DNA from: Lachnospiraceae bacterium
GTDB taxonomy: Bacteria; Bacillota; Clostridia; Lachnospirales; Lachnospiraceae
Assembly (NCBI GenBank): GCA_021199475.1
Contig: JAJQHZ010000123.1
Coordinates: 4,611 to 37,110, forward strand
Direction: 5' to 3'
DNA: 32,500 nt
The notes under the pieces were generated by a model. The model was not told where the DNA came from. It searched no databases and saw nothing but the letters and a program-made list of their open reading frames with translations. Positions within the stretch are counted from its first letter, which is position 1, and the number at the start of each line of letters is the position of its first letter. Made by a program: the position numbers and the translations under genes. This document shows positions 1 to 7,500 of this stretch, piece after piece.

Positions 1-1470
1 AATGCCGCTTTCTGCAGTCCCGTCCGCATCCGTCTCATAAATGCCGCTTTCACTTTCAGCCGCCTCGTCCGCAGAGGAAGATGCTTCACCCGCATCCGGC
101 ACGTATCTCACCAGCCCGGTGTCATAGACACAGAACCAGAACGTACCGTCACTGCCACAGGAAATATGGCGCACACGTTTTCCTTCCATCAGCTCCGTCA
201 GCTCATTCTCAATCTGACAGAAATTCTCATCCAGGATCATCAGTCCGCTGTCCGTACCAATATACGTATATCCGTTCTGTCTGAGAATCGCGTTCACCGC
301 AATCCCTTCCAGCTTGGCGCGGTCGTTATAATTATAAAATTTTCCTTCAGAATAATAGGTCAGCCCGGTCCGGCTTGAGGTCACCCAGAAATTGCCTTCG
401 TAATCCTCGATCATCGAGCTGCAGGAAATCATCCCCGACATCCCATTTGGGGTTTGAAAGGCATCCTCCCCGTCAATCTGTGCAATGCCATTATCGCAGA
501 GTGCCCAGATGGCGCCATCCGCGGTCTCATAAAACCGGTTTACCGCGTACAGCGACCCCGTGTCGATCACATCTGCCTCAAAATCATCCGCCGCATACCC
601 GTCCAAGTTGCCCTCGCCCGAATTCTGCTCACTATCCCTGTTCTCATCGGAATCACTTTCGCTGAAATCGCTTTCACCGGAATCACTTTCACCCGATTCG
701 TTTTCACCGGAATCGCTTTCGCCCGATTCGTTTTCAGCCGCCTTTCGGCGCAGGCGAACCGCCTCGCTGCCGCCGCTTCCAAGATAAATGCTCCCGTCCG
801 AAGCGCTGAATACACTATAGCAGTCATTTTCAAACCAGCTGTCCCCATCCAGAGTGCCCATCAGCTCTCCGTTTTGCACCAGCAGCAGCACATTGCTATC
901 CGCGCTGCCCCAGAGCACCCCGTTCTCATCGCAGGTCAGGTCATAAACGACCATATCCTCCGTGCCGGCCACGGCAGACAAAGACAGGTCTCCCTCCCCG
1001 GATGAAACGATTCGCGCCAGACCAGAGGTCGTTCCCACGTAAAGATTCCCATCGCTGTCGGCGGCAAAGGAGCGCACGGAGTAGAAGGCCTCGCCGTCCG
1101 TCTCCTGCGGCAGTTTCGTAAATATCCCGTTTTCGTACAGAAAGACACCCTGATCATTTGTCCCAATAAAAAGACGGCCACTTTCATCCTCGTAAAGAGC
1201 CCGGATGCTTGAAGACCCCACCGCATTCTCTCCAACGCTGAAGTTTTCAAAATTCCTGCCATCATAACGAAGAAGACCGCCATAACTGCCGATCCATATG
1301 TAGCCGTCCGACGTCTGGAGCACAACATTCGCTTCGCCGGTGTCCAGACCATTATTCTCGTTATATACTGTTTTGATCCATTGATCTGCTTCGGATGTCT
1401 CCGCCTGCCCAACCGTATAAACAATCATCCACGCCAAACAACAAAGGAAGCACAGCCGCATCACGCGCAT
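1..1470 (-). CDS. Secreted two-component-regulator-type beta-propeller sensor, C-terminus beyond the window
   Basis: The frame is open from the left edge, so only the first 490 residues are visible. A signal peptide fits residues 1-23 (MRVMRL, then a Cys/Leu-rich core ending GQA). It is followed by repeated propeller-blade signatures typical of Reg_prop ligand sensors: DGYIWIGSYGGLLRYDG, ESGRLFIGTNDQGVFLYE, DGNLYVGTTSGLARI and NFWVTSSRTGLTYY. In that family the propeller is followed by a membrane segment and a histidine kinase or GGDEF module; that part is not visible, so the output is unknown. Two acidic low-complexity stretches interrupt the propeller, at about residues 245-290 and from about 460 to the edge. 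I chose ATG 1470 because it opens a clean signal peptide; ATG 1518 and ATG 1542 (immediately after an in-frame TAG) are alternatives. A promoter-like pair lies at 1679-1707, leaving a leader of about 200 nt. Confidence 0.82.
   Translation of the reverse strand, partial: MRVMRLCFLCCLAWMIVYTVGQAETSEADQWIKTVYNENNGLDTGEANVVLQTSDGYIWIGSYGGLLRYDGRNFENFSVGENAVGSSSIRALYEDESGRLFIGTNDQGVFLYENGIFTKLPQETDGEAFYSVRSFAADSDGNLYVGTTSGLARIVSSGEGDLSLSAVAGTEDMVVYDLTCDENGVLWGSADSNVLLLVQNGELMGTLDGDSWFENDCYSVFSASDGSIYLGSGGSEAVRLRRKAAENESGESDSGENESGESDSGESDFSESDSDENRDSEQNSGEGNLDGYAADDFEADVIDTGSLYAVNRFYETADGAIWALCDNGIAQIDGEDAFQTPNGMSGMISCSSMIEDYEGNFWVTSSRTGLTYYSEGKFYNYNDRAKLEGIAVNAILRQNGYTYIGTDSGLMILDENFCQIENELTELMEGKRVRHISCGSDGTFWFCVYDTGLVRYVPDAGEASSSADEAAESESGIYETDADGTAESGI
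645..734 (-). repeat. In-frame 30-nt tandem repeat coding an acidic Glu/Ser/Asp linker
   Basis: Two near-identical 30-nt units (675-704 and 705-734) differ at two positions; a degenerate partial unit covers 645-674. They encode the ten-residue motif ENESGESDSG inside the propeller protein. The period is divisible by three, so changes in unit number would keep the frame. Confidence 0.8.
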
Positions 1471-1678
1471 ACCTGTTTTCAAAATCCCTGCGCTGTCACA
1501 TTTTCCCGACACAATCATCCCCGCCCATCTATGCACTGCCATCTATGAACTACCCATTGATCCGAATCAGTGGGTTTTGTTTCACTCAGTCTCCGCCATT
1601 ACGCAAAAACTCCTCCGGGCCTCTCACATCTGAGAAAGAGACCGACAGGAAAATCGAATGATTCCTATTTACCGTTTT

Positions 1679-1707
1679 ATTTTACACAGGAATTGGAAAA
1701 TGTGCAA
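1679..1707 (-). promoter_or_regulatory. Candidate promoter for the propeller sensor gene
   Basis: On the minus strand TTGCAC (1707-1702) and TAAAAT (1684-1679) are separated by 17 nt. The -10 matches the vegetative consensus at five of six positions. Placement in an AT-rich spacer upstream of the gene supports it; found by eye only. Confidence 0.5.
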
Positions 1708-1837
1708 TTGATTTTAACGAAAAACAGCCCGGAATTCACGAAAAATCACGAAACTGACGCGGTTTTCCCTGATTATTTTGGTTTCTATAATTATAATTCT
1801 TATATTTACTATTGACTGCAGAGCGTGAATGACCCCT

Positions 1838-1996
1838 ATGCCGAGGGAATTGCAGACCGAAGCGGAGCGTAGACCCTTATGACGTGGGCTTTAGCCGCAA
1901 TACACCCTCGCCGGGTTATGCCCCCAATCTCCGATTGTGGGGCGCGGGCATCCCACGCTTCGTATGGGATATGCCTTGCCCGGCTCTGCGCATTTT
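1838..1996. repeat. Hairpin-rich interspersed repeat, copy 1
   Basis: A 73-nt core at 1905-1977 matches 30666-30738 at 71 of 73 positions in the same orientation. The core can form two stems: CCCCCAATC with GATTGTGGGG, and GGCATCCCA with TGGGATATGCC. The left flank (1838-1900) resembles 30796-30876, sharing the block tttagccgcaa, and the right flank (ggctctgcgcatt) resembles 30880-30893. Short frames across it are by-products. It may be a REP- or MITE-like element or a structured RNA; I do not recognise a named family. Confidence 0.75.
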
Positions 1997-2039
1997 AAAA
2001 AAGTTCAGGAATCGGGACGCAGGCGTCCCCTTCCTGAAC
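1997..2039 (-). terminator. Intrinsic terminator downstream of the adenosyltransferase gene
   Basis: Read on the minus strand, a 9-bp stem (2039-2031 with 2011-2003) and an inner 7-bp stem (2029-2023 with 2020-2014), both perfect, are followed directly by six T. The upstream gene stops at 2054, so the position is right. Confidence 0.85.
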
Positions 2040-2053
2040 CTTTCACTCCTGTA

Positions 2054-2554
2054 TCAGATCATTTTGTCGCGCGGTGAAGTCATCACCGTTACCTCATCCA
2101 CAAACGGCCAGAGCTCTTCGCATCGGCTCGTACCGGTAAGGTAGAGCTCCATGCTCTCCGGAACCGCATCGATCAACCCGCGCAGCTCCTCCAGCGTGAC
2201 AATCCCCCGGTCCGTCAGTCCCAGGATCTCATCCAGGATCACGATGTCGCACTCTTCTGTCACCAGCACCTTTCTCGCGAAATTCAGTCCGTTCTTGATG
2301 TTCCGGCACTCATCCTCCCGCTCACTCTCTGTCAGGCTCTCATAATTCACCGGCGACTTCTCAAATCGGAACAGTCTCAGCTCCGGCTCGAGCCGTTTGA
2401 AATATTCTGCGGCCTGCTCATTATTTTTTTCTTTCAGGAACTGAATCACAATCACGCTTCTGCCCGCACTCGCTTCGCGGATTCCCTTGCCAAGCGCCGC
2501 TGAGGTTTTTCCAGTACCACTTCCACAAAACATATGGATTTTTCCTTTGTTCAT
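2054..2554 (-). CDS. CobO/BtuR-family corrinoid adenosyltransferase-like P-loop protein
   Basis: The 166-residue protein has a Walker A loop at the N-terminus (GSGTGKT, residues 11-17), the strand VIVIQFLK, a DE-type Walker B (DIVILDEI) and the closing family segment ELYLTGTSRCEELWPFVDEVT. This matches ATP:cob(I)alamin adenosyltransferases of the CobO/CobA/BtuR type, which attach the 5'-deoxyadenosyl group to cobalt. The loop reads GSGTGKT where classical members have GNGKGKT, so substrate and activity are less certain than family. I chose ATG 2554 because GGAGGAA precedes it at good spacing; a TTG at 2581 would add nine residues. No other cobalamin genes are nearby, which points to salvage rather than a synthesis operon. 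It has its own promoter-like pair and terminator. Confidence 0.78.
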   Translation of the reverse strand: MNKGKIHMFCGSGTGKTSAALGKGIREASAGRSVIVIQFLKEKNNEQAAEYFKRLEPELRLFRFEKSPVNYESLTESEREDECRNIKNGLNFARKVLVTEECDIVILDEILGLTDRGIVTLEELRGLIDAVPESMELYLTGTSRCEELWPFVDEVTVMTSPRDKMI

Positions 2555-2621
2555 AGCTTTCCTCCGGATTCTCTCCAGCAACCTTTCTTCTCATTCTGCT
2601 CTGAAATACGGTCTTTCATGC

Positions 2622-2650
2622 ATTTTACACCATTTCTTCACAAAATGCAA
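2622..2650 (-). promoter_or_regulatory. Candidate promoter of the adenosyltransferase gene
   Basis: Minus-strand TTGCAT (2650-2645), 17-nt spacer, TAAAAT (2627-2622). It sits just after the SSB-like gene ends (2664), about 70 nt upstream of the chosen start. Confidence 0.55.
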
Positions 2651-2663
2651 ATAATAAGTGTGT

Positions 2664-3290
2664 TTAATCCAGGTATTCCAGCTTGCTTACGGAAACCTCA
2701 TACGCGATACGCCGCTGAGCGGTTTCCTCATCCAGCTTTTTCACATACTCCCTGCTCTGTATCCGCCCCCAAATCTGCACATGCCCCCCTACCTCGAACC
2801 CCGAGGCAAAACGGGCGTTTCTCCCCCAGCAGATGCAGGGAATGTAATCGGACTTCCCGTAAGGACGGTTTACTGCCAGCAGCATATCCGCGATTTCCCG
2901 CCCGAGCGGCGTGCGCCGGTACACGGGCGTTTTGCAGATATAGCCGTCCAGGTAAATCTGATTACTCTTTACCTTATCACTGACCTCCTCCACAAAGCTG
3001 GCCTCTCTGGCAAATACGGAAAGCACCAGCCGGTTTCTCTTCTCCTCGTGCCGGTTGTAAGAGCGAAACTGACCGAACACCTGTATGTAAGAGCCCTGGT
3101 AATCCTTTGTGATGTCAATCAGCCGCTCCGAGATCATCACCGGGATAATATCGGTCGAGTCACTCAGTCTCTGCACGGAAATATCCACCATGTAAAATCC
3201 CTCTCCGAACACTTCATGGCTGAACGAAAAGCCGGATATGATTTTGCCCATGATGGATACCTGATTGTTTTCAATAATTTTATCTGTCAT
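2664..3290 (-). CDS. SSB-like protein with two predicted OB folds
   Basis: The 208-residue product looks like two single-stranded-DNA-binding OB modules in tandem. The first (about residues 5-95) begins NNQVSIMGKIISGFSFSHE and includes GSYIQVFGQFRSY; the second (about 105-195) begins NQIYLDGYICKTPVYRRTPLG, includes YIPCICWGRNARF and ends VGGHVQIWGRIQSREY. TPLGREIADMLLAVNR and the pattern CICWGRNA resemble bacterial SSB core segments. The acidic C-terminal tail used by replicative SSB to recruit partners is absent; the protein ends KLEYLD. This suggests an accessory or regulatory SSB relative. ATG 3290 has AAGGGAGAG upstream; a TTG at 3320 would add ten residues. It is divergent from typA. Confidence 0.7.
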   Translation of the reverse strand: MTDKIIENNQVSIMGKIISGFSFSHEVFGEGFYMVDISVQRLSDSTDIIPVMISERLIDITKDYQGSYIQVFGQFRSYNRHEEKRNRLVLSVFAREASFVEEVSDKVKSNQIYLDGYICKTPVYRRTPLGREIADMLLAVNRPYGKSDYIPCICWGRNARFASGFEVGGHVQIWGRIQSREYVKKLDEETAQRRIAYEVSVSKLEYLD

Positions 3291-3414
3291 AGTTAAAAAC
3301 TCTCCCTTCCTTCGTATCAAGGAAACTATCTTCCTGTATATAAACTATGTTTATTCTGGGAAATCCGCTTTTAGAACTGTTTTTCATTTTTTTGTAAAAA
3401 TTTTTTAATCATAC

Positions 3415-3442
3415 TTGTAATCTGCGGGATTTGTGCTAAACT
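3415..3442 (+). promoter_or_regulatory. Possible promoter of typA
   Basis: TTGTAA (3415-3420), 16-nt spacer, TAAACT (3437-3442). Each hexamer matches four of six consensus positions. It lies about 85 nt before typA. Weak call. Confidence 0.3.
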
Positions 3443-3527
3443 TGCTACGGCAAACCCATAGGATCCGGTTTTCGCAGTCCGAAGACCAGGCGATTCATAA
3501 CGAAGAACTGTCAGGAGAGAGAGTTTA

Positions 3528-5354
3528 ATGGTAAGAGAAGATGTAAGAAATATTGCAATCATTGCACATGTTGACCACGGCAAGACGACACTGGTGGACG
3601 AGCTTTTAAAGCAGAGCGGTGTATTCCGGCAGAACCAGGAGGTGGCGGAGCGCATCATGGACTCCAACGATCTGGAGCGCGAGCGCGGTATCACCATTCT
3701 TTCCAAAAATACCGCGGTCACTTATAAAAATACAAAGATCAACATTATTGACACCCCGGGCCACGCAGATTTCGGCGGTGAGGTGGAGCGTGTCCTCAAA
3801 ATGGTAAACGGCGTGATTCTGGTGGTCGATGCATTCGAGGGCGCAATGCCGCAGACGAAATTTGTTTTGCGCAAGGCGCTGGAGATGAGCCTGCCGGTCA
3901 TTGTCTGCATCAACAAAATTGACCGTCCGGAGGCCCGTCCGGCCGAGGTGGTAGATGAGGTGCTGGAGCTGTTTATCGAGCTGGAGGCCTCTGACGAGCA
4001 GCTGGACTGCCCATTTGTGTATGCATCGGCGAAGGGCGGCTATGCCAGCCTAGATCCGGATGTGCCGGGAACCAATATGGAGCCTCTGTTTGAGACAATC
4101 GTAAATTATATTCCGGCTCCCGAGGGAGATGAGAATGGTCCGACCCAGGTGCTCATCAGTACGATTGATTACAACGAATACGTGGGCCGTATCGGCGTCG
4201 GCAAGGTCGACCGCGGAACCATTTCGGTCAATCAGGAGGCTGTCATTGTCAACCACCATGACCCGGATAAAAAGCACAAAGTAAAAATCATCCGGCTTTA
4301 CGAATTTGACGCTTTAAATAAAGTAGATGTGCCGTCCGCTACGATTGGATCGATCGTCGCTATCTCCGGCATCGCGGATCTGCACATTGGCGATACCATC
4401 TGCGCGCCGGAAGCGCCAGAGGCTATTCCGTTCCAGAAGATTTCCGAGCCGACGATCTCGATGAATTTTATTGTCAACGACAGCCCGCTGGCCGGTCAGG
4501 AAGGCAAATATGTCACCTCGCGCCACATCCGCGACCGCCTGTACCGTGAGCTGAATACAGATGTCAGCCTGCGTGTCGAGGACACGGAGGACACGGATAC
4601 GTTCAAGGTGTCCGGCCGCGGTGAGCTGCATCTGTCCATCCTGATCGAGACCATGCGCCGTGAAGGCTTTGAGTTCGCGGTCAGCAAGGCGGAGGTCATC
4701 TATAAAACAGATGAGCGCGGCAAAAATCTGGAGCCGATGGAGCTCTGCTACATCGACGTGCCGGAAGAATTTTCCGGTACGGTCATCCAGAAGCTCAGTC
4801 TCCGGAAAGGCGAGCTGCAGGGTATGAGCATCGGGCAGGGCGGTTACTCCCGCCTGGAGTTTTCCATCCCGTCCCGCGGTCTGATCGGATACCGCGGAGA
4901 GTTCCTGACCGACACCAAGGGCAACGGCATCATGAATACGATTTTTGACGGCTACGGCCCCTATAAGGGCGACCTCACCTACCGCAATCTTGGCTCACTG
5001 ATTGCCTTCGAGACCGGTGAATCGGTCGCGTACGGTCTTTTCAACGCGCAGGACCGCGGCACCCTGTTTATTGGGCCGGGCGAAAAGGTTTACTCCGGCA
5101 TGGTCATCGGACAGAGCGCCAAGCCGGAAGACATTGAACTGAATGTCTGCAAAACCAAGCACCTGACCAACACGCGGGCATCCGGCTCCGATGAGGCGCT
5201 GAAGCTGACGCCGCCGAAGATTCTGAGTCTGGAACAGGCGCTGGAATTCATCGATACGGATGAGCTGCTTGAGGTCACACCGAAAAGCCTGCGGATCCGG
5301 AAGAAAATACTTGATCCGACCATGCGGAAACGGGCCGGGTTTAAGAGGGGATAA
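3528..5354 (+). CDS. typA: Ribosome-associated GTPase TypA/BipA
   Basis: At 608 residues this is a full-length translational GTPase of the TypA/BipA family, which binds the 70S ribosome and supports 50S assembly and stress or cold adaptation. Visible GTPase motifs are AHVDHGKTT (G1), RGITI (G2), [16 protein letters not shown] (G3) and [10 protein letters not shown] (G4). The C-terminal half carries the BipA-specific region, with [39 protein letters not shown] and the basic end [14 protein letters not shown]. The start is the ATG after CAGGAGAGAGAG. It is the only large plus-strand gene here, transcribed alone: the SSB-like gene diverges upstream and spoIIR converges downstream beyond a hairpin. 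Confidence 0.97.
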   Translation: MVREDVRNIAIIAHVDHGKTTLVDELLKQSGVFRQNQEVAERIMDSNDLERERGITILSKNTAVTYKNTKINIIDTPGHADFGGEVERVLKMVNGVILVVDAFEGAMPQTKFVLRKALEMSLPVIVCINKIDRPEARPAEVVDEVLELFIELEASDEQLDCPFVYASAKGGYASLDPDVPGTNMEPLFETIVNYIPAPEGDENGPTQVLISTIDYNEYVGRIGVGKVDRGTISVNQEAVIVNHHDPDKKHKVKIIRLYEFDALNKVDVPSATIGSIVAISGIADLHIGDTICAPEAPEAIPFQKISEPTISMNFIVNDSPLAGQEGKYVTSRHIRDRLYRELNTDVSLRVEDTEDTDTFKVSGRGELHLSILIETMRREGFEFAVSKAEVIYKTDERGKNLEPMELCYIDVPEEFSGTVIQKLSLRKGELQGMSIGQGGYSRLEFSIPSRGLIGYRGEFLTDTKGNGIMNTIFDGYGPYKGDLTYRNLGSLIAFETGESVAYGLFNAQDRGTLFIGPGEKVYSGMVIGQSAKPEDIELNVCKTKHLTNTRASGSDEALKLTPPKILSLEQALEFIDTDELLEVTPKSLRIRKKILDPTMRKRAGFKRG

Positions 5355-5376
5355 GGTTTAGAAGTGCTCGCCAGAC

Positions 5377-5420
5377 GCGCCGACCGGTCAAGGGGGACTC
5401 GGACACGGTCGGCGCTGTTT
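5377..5420 (+). terminator. Hairpin between typA and spoIIR
   Basis: GCGCCGACCG (5377-5386) pairs perfectly with CGGTCGGCGC (5406-5415) across a 19-nt loop. Only a short T-rich run (tgttt) follows, so it is a weak-tract terminator for typA. On the minus strand no T tract follows. Confidence 0.6.
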
Positions 5421-6273
5421 ATCGAAACCACCGAAATGCGATTTTCCACTCCTCAGGGTGCTTCAGAAGGCTCTGATATTCTTCTGCTGTCAGGGATTCT
5501 TCGAGCTTTTTCTGTGACTCTTCCTCTACGACTGCATGCAGTGCATCGGTAAAGCAGAGGCTCGGGTAAAGCAGACACCACCAGTTTTGGCCTTTGGCCT
5601 CGCCGAGGCGAATGCGGAGGGCCTGATACCAGCCTGCGGGGAAGGTACATTCTCCGTAGGTTCGGTCCGGAAAGTAGCTCCAGGTGATTTCGGCCTCCGC
5701 ACGGTAAGGCATCCCCTGTTCTTCGAGTACCTTATTAGCTGTTTCTTCGATCTGACCGGTATTGTCCGCGAGAAACTGCAGGACACTCTCGCGTGAATCC
5801 GGTGCGGCAGCTAATCCGCTTTCCGTTTCAGATGACTCCGTTTCTGAATGGTGGTTCACTGCCGTCAGCGTATTGGTATTGTTCGCTGGTAAATATTTTT
5901 CCGGCAAATATTCATCCAGCAAACGTTCATCCAGCGAACATTCATCCAGCGAACGTTCATCCATTGAACACTCATCCTTCTCCTCGGAAATCCAACTCAA
6001 TACCGCGTCACGGACGAGATATTTGACAGCCTGGTCCTCCTCGCTGTCACTATTGGCAAGAACATGGAAGCGCAGGACCTCCTCCGCAATGCCCTGCTGA
6101 AGCATACCAAAATGTGCCGCTGTAACGGCAGCATTGAGAAATGCAACTAACAAAGCGGTTACAAGACCACTGCTGATCCATGCAGTCCATGCCGTCCGTG
6201 CTGCAACAGGATTGACTTTTTTCTTGCCATCCATTTTTCTGACATCTGTTTTACAAATTTGATTTCTATACAT
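5419..6273 (-). CDS. spoIIR: Stage II sporulation protein R (SpoIIR) with a repeat insertion
   Basis: SpoIIR is made in the forespore under sigma F and secreted toward the mother cell, where it triggers SpoIIGA to process pro-sigma E. The 284-residue product has one membrane or signal segment (about 28-52), then the family blocks EVLRFHVLANSDSEEDQAVK and VRDAVL, and a C-terminal part with FPAGWYQALRIRLGEAKGQ followed by NWWCLLYPSLCFTDA. Between them is a repeat-built acidic insertion (about residues 101-131) followed by a Ser/Glu-rich stretch, which makes the protein longer than I expect for the family. ATG 6273 has GGGAGG ten bases upstream; the TTG at 6282 overlaps that site. The ribosome binding site lies within a stable hairpin (6274-6315). 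The neighbour upstream is pyrD, 72 nt away. Confidence 0.93.
   Translation of the reverse strand: MYRNQICKTDVRKMDGKKKVNPVAARTAWTAWISSGLVTALLVAFLNAAVTAAHFGMLQQGIAEEVLRFHVLANSDSEEDQAVKYLVRDAVLSWISEEKDECSMDERSLDECSLDERLLDEYLPEKYLPANNTNTLTAVNHHSETESSETESGLAAAPDSRESVLQFLADNTGQIEETANKVLEEQGMPYRAEAEITWSYFPDRTYGECTFPAGWYQALRIRLGEAKGQNWWCLLYPSLCFTDALHAVVEEESQKKLEESLTAEEYQSLLKHPEEWKIAFRWFR
5881..5970 (-). repeat. 15-nt in-frame tandem repeat within spoIIR
   Basis: Four well-conserved 15-nt units (5911, 5926, 5941, 5956; plus-strand form ttcatccagcgaacg) are preceded by two degenerate units from 5881. They encode the five-residue motif LDERS/LDECS/MDERS on the minus strand. Confidence 0.88.
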
Positions 6274-6315
6274 AACAGGCAACCTCCCGATTTCTATTTC
6301 GGAGTGTTGCCTGTT
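6274..6315 (-). promoter_or_regulatory. Hairpin covering the spoIIR ribosome binding site
   Basis: AACAGGCAAC (6274-6283) and GTTGCCTGTT (6306-6315) form a perfect 10-bp stem that continues, with a bulge, through CTCCCGA (6284-6290) and TCGGAG (6299-6304). The minus-strand GGGAGG (6288-6283) preceding spoIIR lies in one arm and the start codon follows the stem directly. RNA reading through from pyrD could hide the site; an RNA starting inside the loop could not. Confidence 0.7.
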
Positions 6316-6344
6316 TTATTTCTATCTATTCCAATTTTCCGATT

Positions 6345-7253
6345 TTACTTCACTGCCCCGATCAGGCTGCCGATGTCTTCGACATTCTGGCGGCGCATGT
6401 AGTCTTCGATGCCATCGATGACGCCGATGGTCGCCCGGGGATTGCGGAAATTTGCGGTGCCGACTGCGACAGCCGTGGCGCCTGCAAGAATCAATTCGAG
6501 CGCATCCTCTGCGCAGGTGATGCCGCCCATGCCGATGATGGGAATTTTCACCGCCTGTGCACTCTGATAGACCATGCGCACGGCTATCGGATGAATCGCC
6601 GGGCCGGAAACGCCGCCGGTATGATTCGCGAGTGCGAAGGTGCGGCGGTTCACGTCGATTTTCATGCCGGTCAGAGTGTTAATCATGGAAAGAGCATCCG
6701 CGCCTCCCGCCTCAGCCGCGCGCGCGAGCTCGGTGATGTCGGTTACATTCGGGCTGAGCTTCATGATGACCGGCTGCTTTGCGTGCTTTTTGATCTCACG
6801 CGTGATAGCTTCCACAGAATCCGGATTCTGGCCGAACGCGATGCCGCCGCATTTGACATTCGGGCAGGAAATATTGATCTCCAGCATACGGACCGTCTCT
6901 TCATCCGAGAGGCGCTCCACCACTTCAAGATAGTCCTCGGTCGTTCTGCCGCAGACATTTACAATCACCGCTGTATCATACTGCTTTAAAAATGGAAGGT
7001 CACGCATGCCGAATGTCTCGACCCCCGGGTTCTGCAGGCCGATGGCATTCATCATGCCGCCGCGGATTTCCGCCACACGCGGAGTCGGATTGCCCGGCCA
7101 CGGCTCGTTCGCGACTCCCTTCGTCACGACCGCGCCCAGTCTGGATAAATCGACAAACTCACTGTACTCCATACCGGAACCAAATGTCCCGGAAGCAGTC
7201 ATGACCGGATTCTTCAATTCCACGCCCGCGATGGTTACTTTTGTATTTATCAT
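6345..7253 (-). CDS. pyrD: Dihydroorotate dehydrogenase 1B, catalytic subunit
   Basis: PyrD oxidises dihydroorotate to orotate in pyrimidine synthesis; class 1B enzymes pair with PyrK and pass electrons to NAD+. The 302-residue length is typical. Visible features are the N-terminal NPVMTASGTFGSG, the substrate loop NAIGLQNPGVE, the catalytic cysteine in NISCPNVKCGG, KLSPNVTDI, and the FMN-phosphate region GMGGITCAEDALELILAGA. Cys at the active base rather than Ser is the class 1 signature, consistent with pyrK upstream. The start ATG follows GAGGAA by eight bases. It lies third in pyrF-pyrK-pyrD, separated from pyrK by a repeat-filled 184-nt spacer after the pyrK... stop side at 7501 (247 nt in total), and is followed by spoIIR. 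Confidence 0.97.
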   Translation of the reverse strand: MINTKVTIAGVELKNPVMTASGTFGSGMEYSEFVDLSRLGAVVTKGVANEPWPGNPTPRVAEIRGGMMNAIGLQNPGVETFGMRDLPFLKQYDTAVIVNVCGRTTEDYLEVVERLSDEETVRMLEINISCPNVKCGGIAFGQNPDSVEAITREIKKHAKQPVIMKLSPNVTDITELARAAEAGGADALSMINTLTGMKIDVNRRTFALANHTGGVSGPAIHPIAVRMVYQSAQAVKIPIIGMGGITCAEDALELILAGATAVAVGTANFRNPRATIGVIDGIEDYMRRQNVEDIGSLIGAVK

Positions 7254-7276
7254 CGTCTGATTTCCTCATTCTTTCC

Positions 7277-7448
7277 AGTCCATACCCATATGCCCAGTCT
7301 ATACCCCATATACTTAGTCTATACCCATATACCTAGTCTATGCCCATATACCTAGCCTATGCCCATATACCTAGCCTATGCCCATATACCTAGCCTATGC
7401 CCATATACCTAGCCTATACCCATATGCCCAGTCTATACCCATATGCCC
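7277..7448. repeat. 19-nt tandem repeat, nine units, between pyrK and pyrD
   Basis: Units start at 7277, 7296 (20 nt, one extra C), 7316, 7335, 7354, 7373, 7392, 7411 and 7430. The commonest unit is agcctatgcccatatacct; three central units are identical and the ends diverge (tatgccc variants). The period is not a multiple of three and there is no coding sense. There are no intervening spacers, so it is not CRISPR. Confidence 0.95.
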
Positions 7449-7500
7449 TCATCCAGGCACCACGATATGGTAAAAGCGGATCATCCGGTTCCTGCGAAGT

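Larger units (their letters stand above)
1543..2053. other. 511-nt spacer between the propeller gene and the adenosyltransferase gene
   Basis: No credible gene was found. The left part (1543-1820) is AT-rich leader with the promoter at 1679-1707, plus a five-codon mini-frame (MAETE) on the minus strand placed about ten bases after a GGAGGAG; whether it is translated is unknown. From about 1838 to 1996 lies a GC-rich, hairpin-rich block with a second copy near 30660, and 1997-2039 is a terminator. Confidence 0.7.

Noticed and set aside
1884-2144. Frame starting in the repeat and running into the adenosyltransferase gene's antisense
   Set aside because: It combines the interspersed repeat, a terminator and antisense of a well-supported gene; the like frame at 30600-30806 exists only because the repeat is shared.
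7277-7448. CRISPR array
   Set aside because: Units are contiguous 19-mers without unique spacers, and no cas gene is near.
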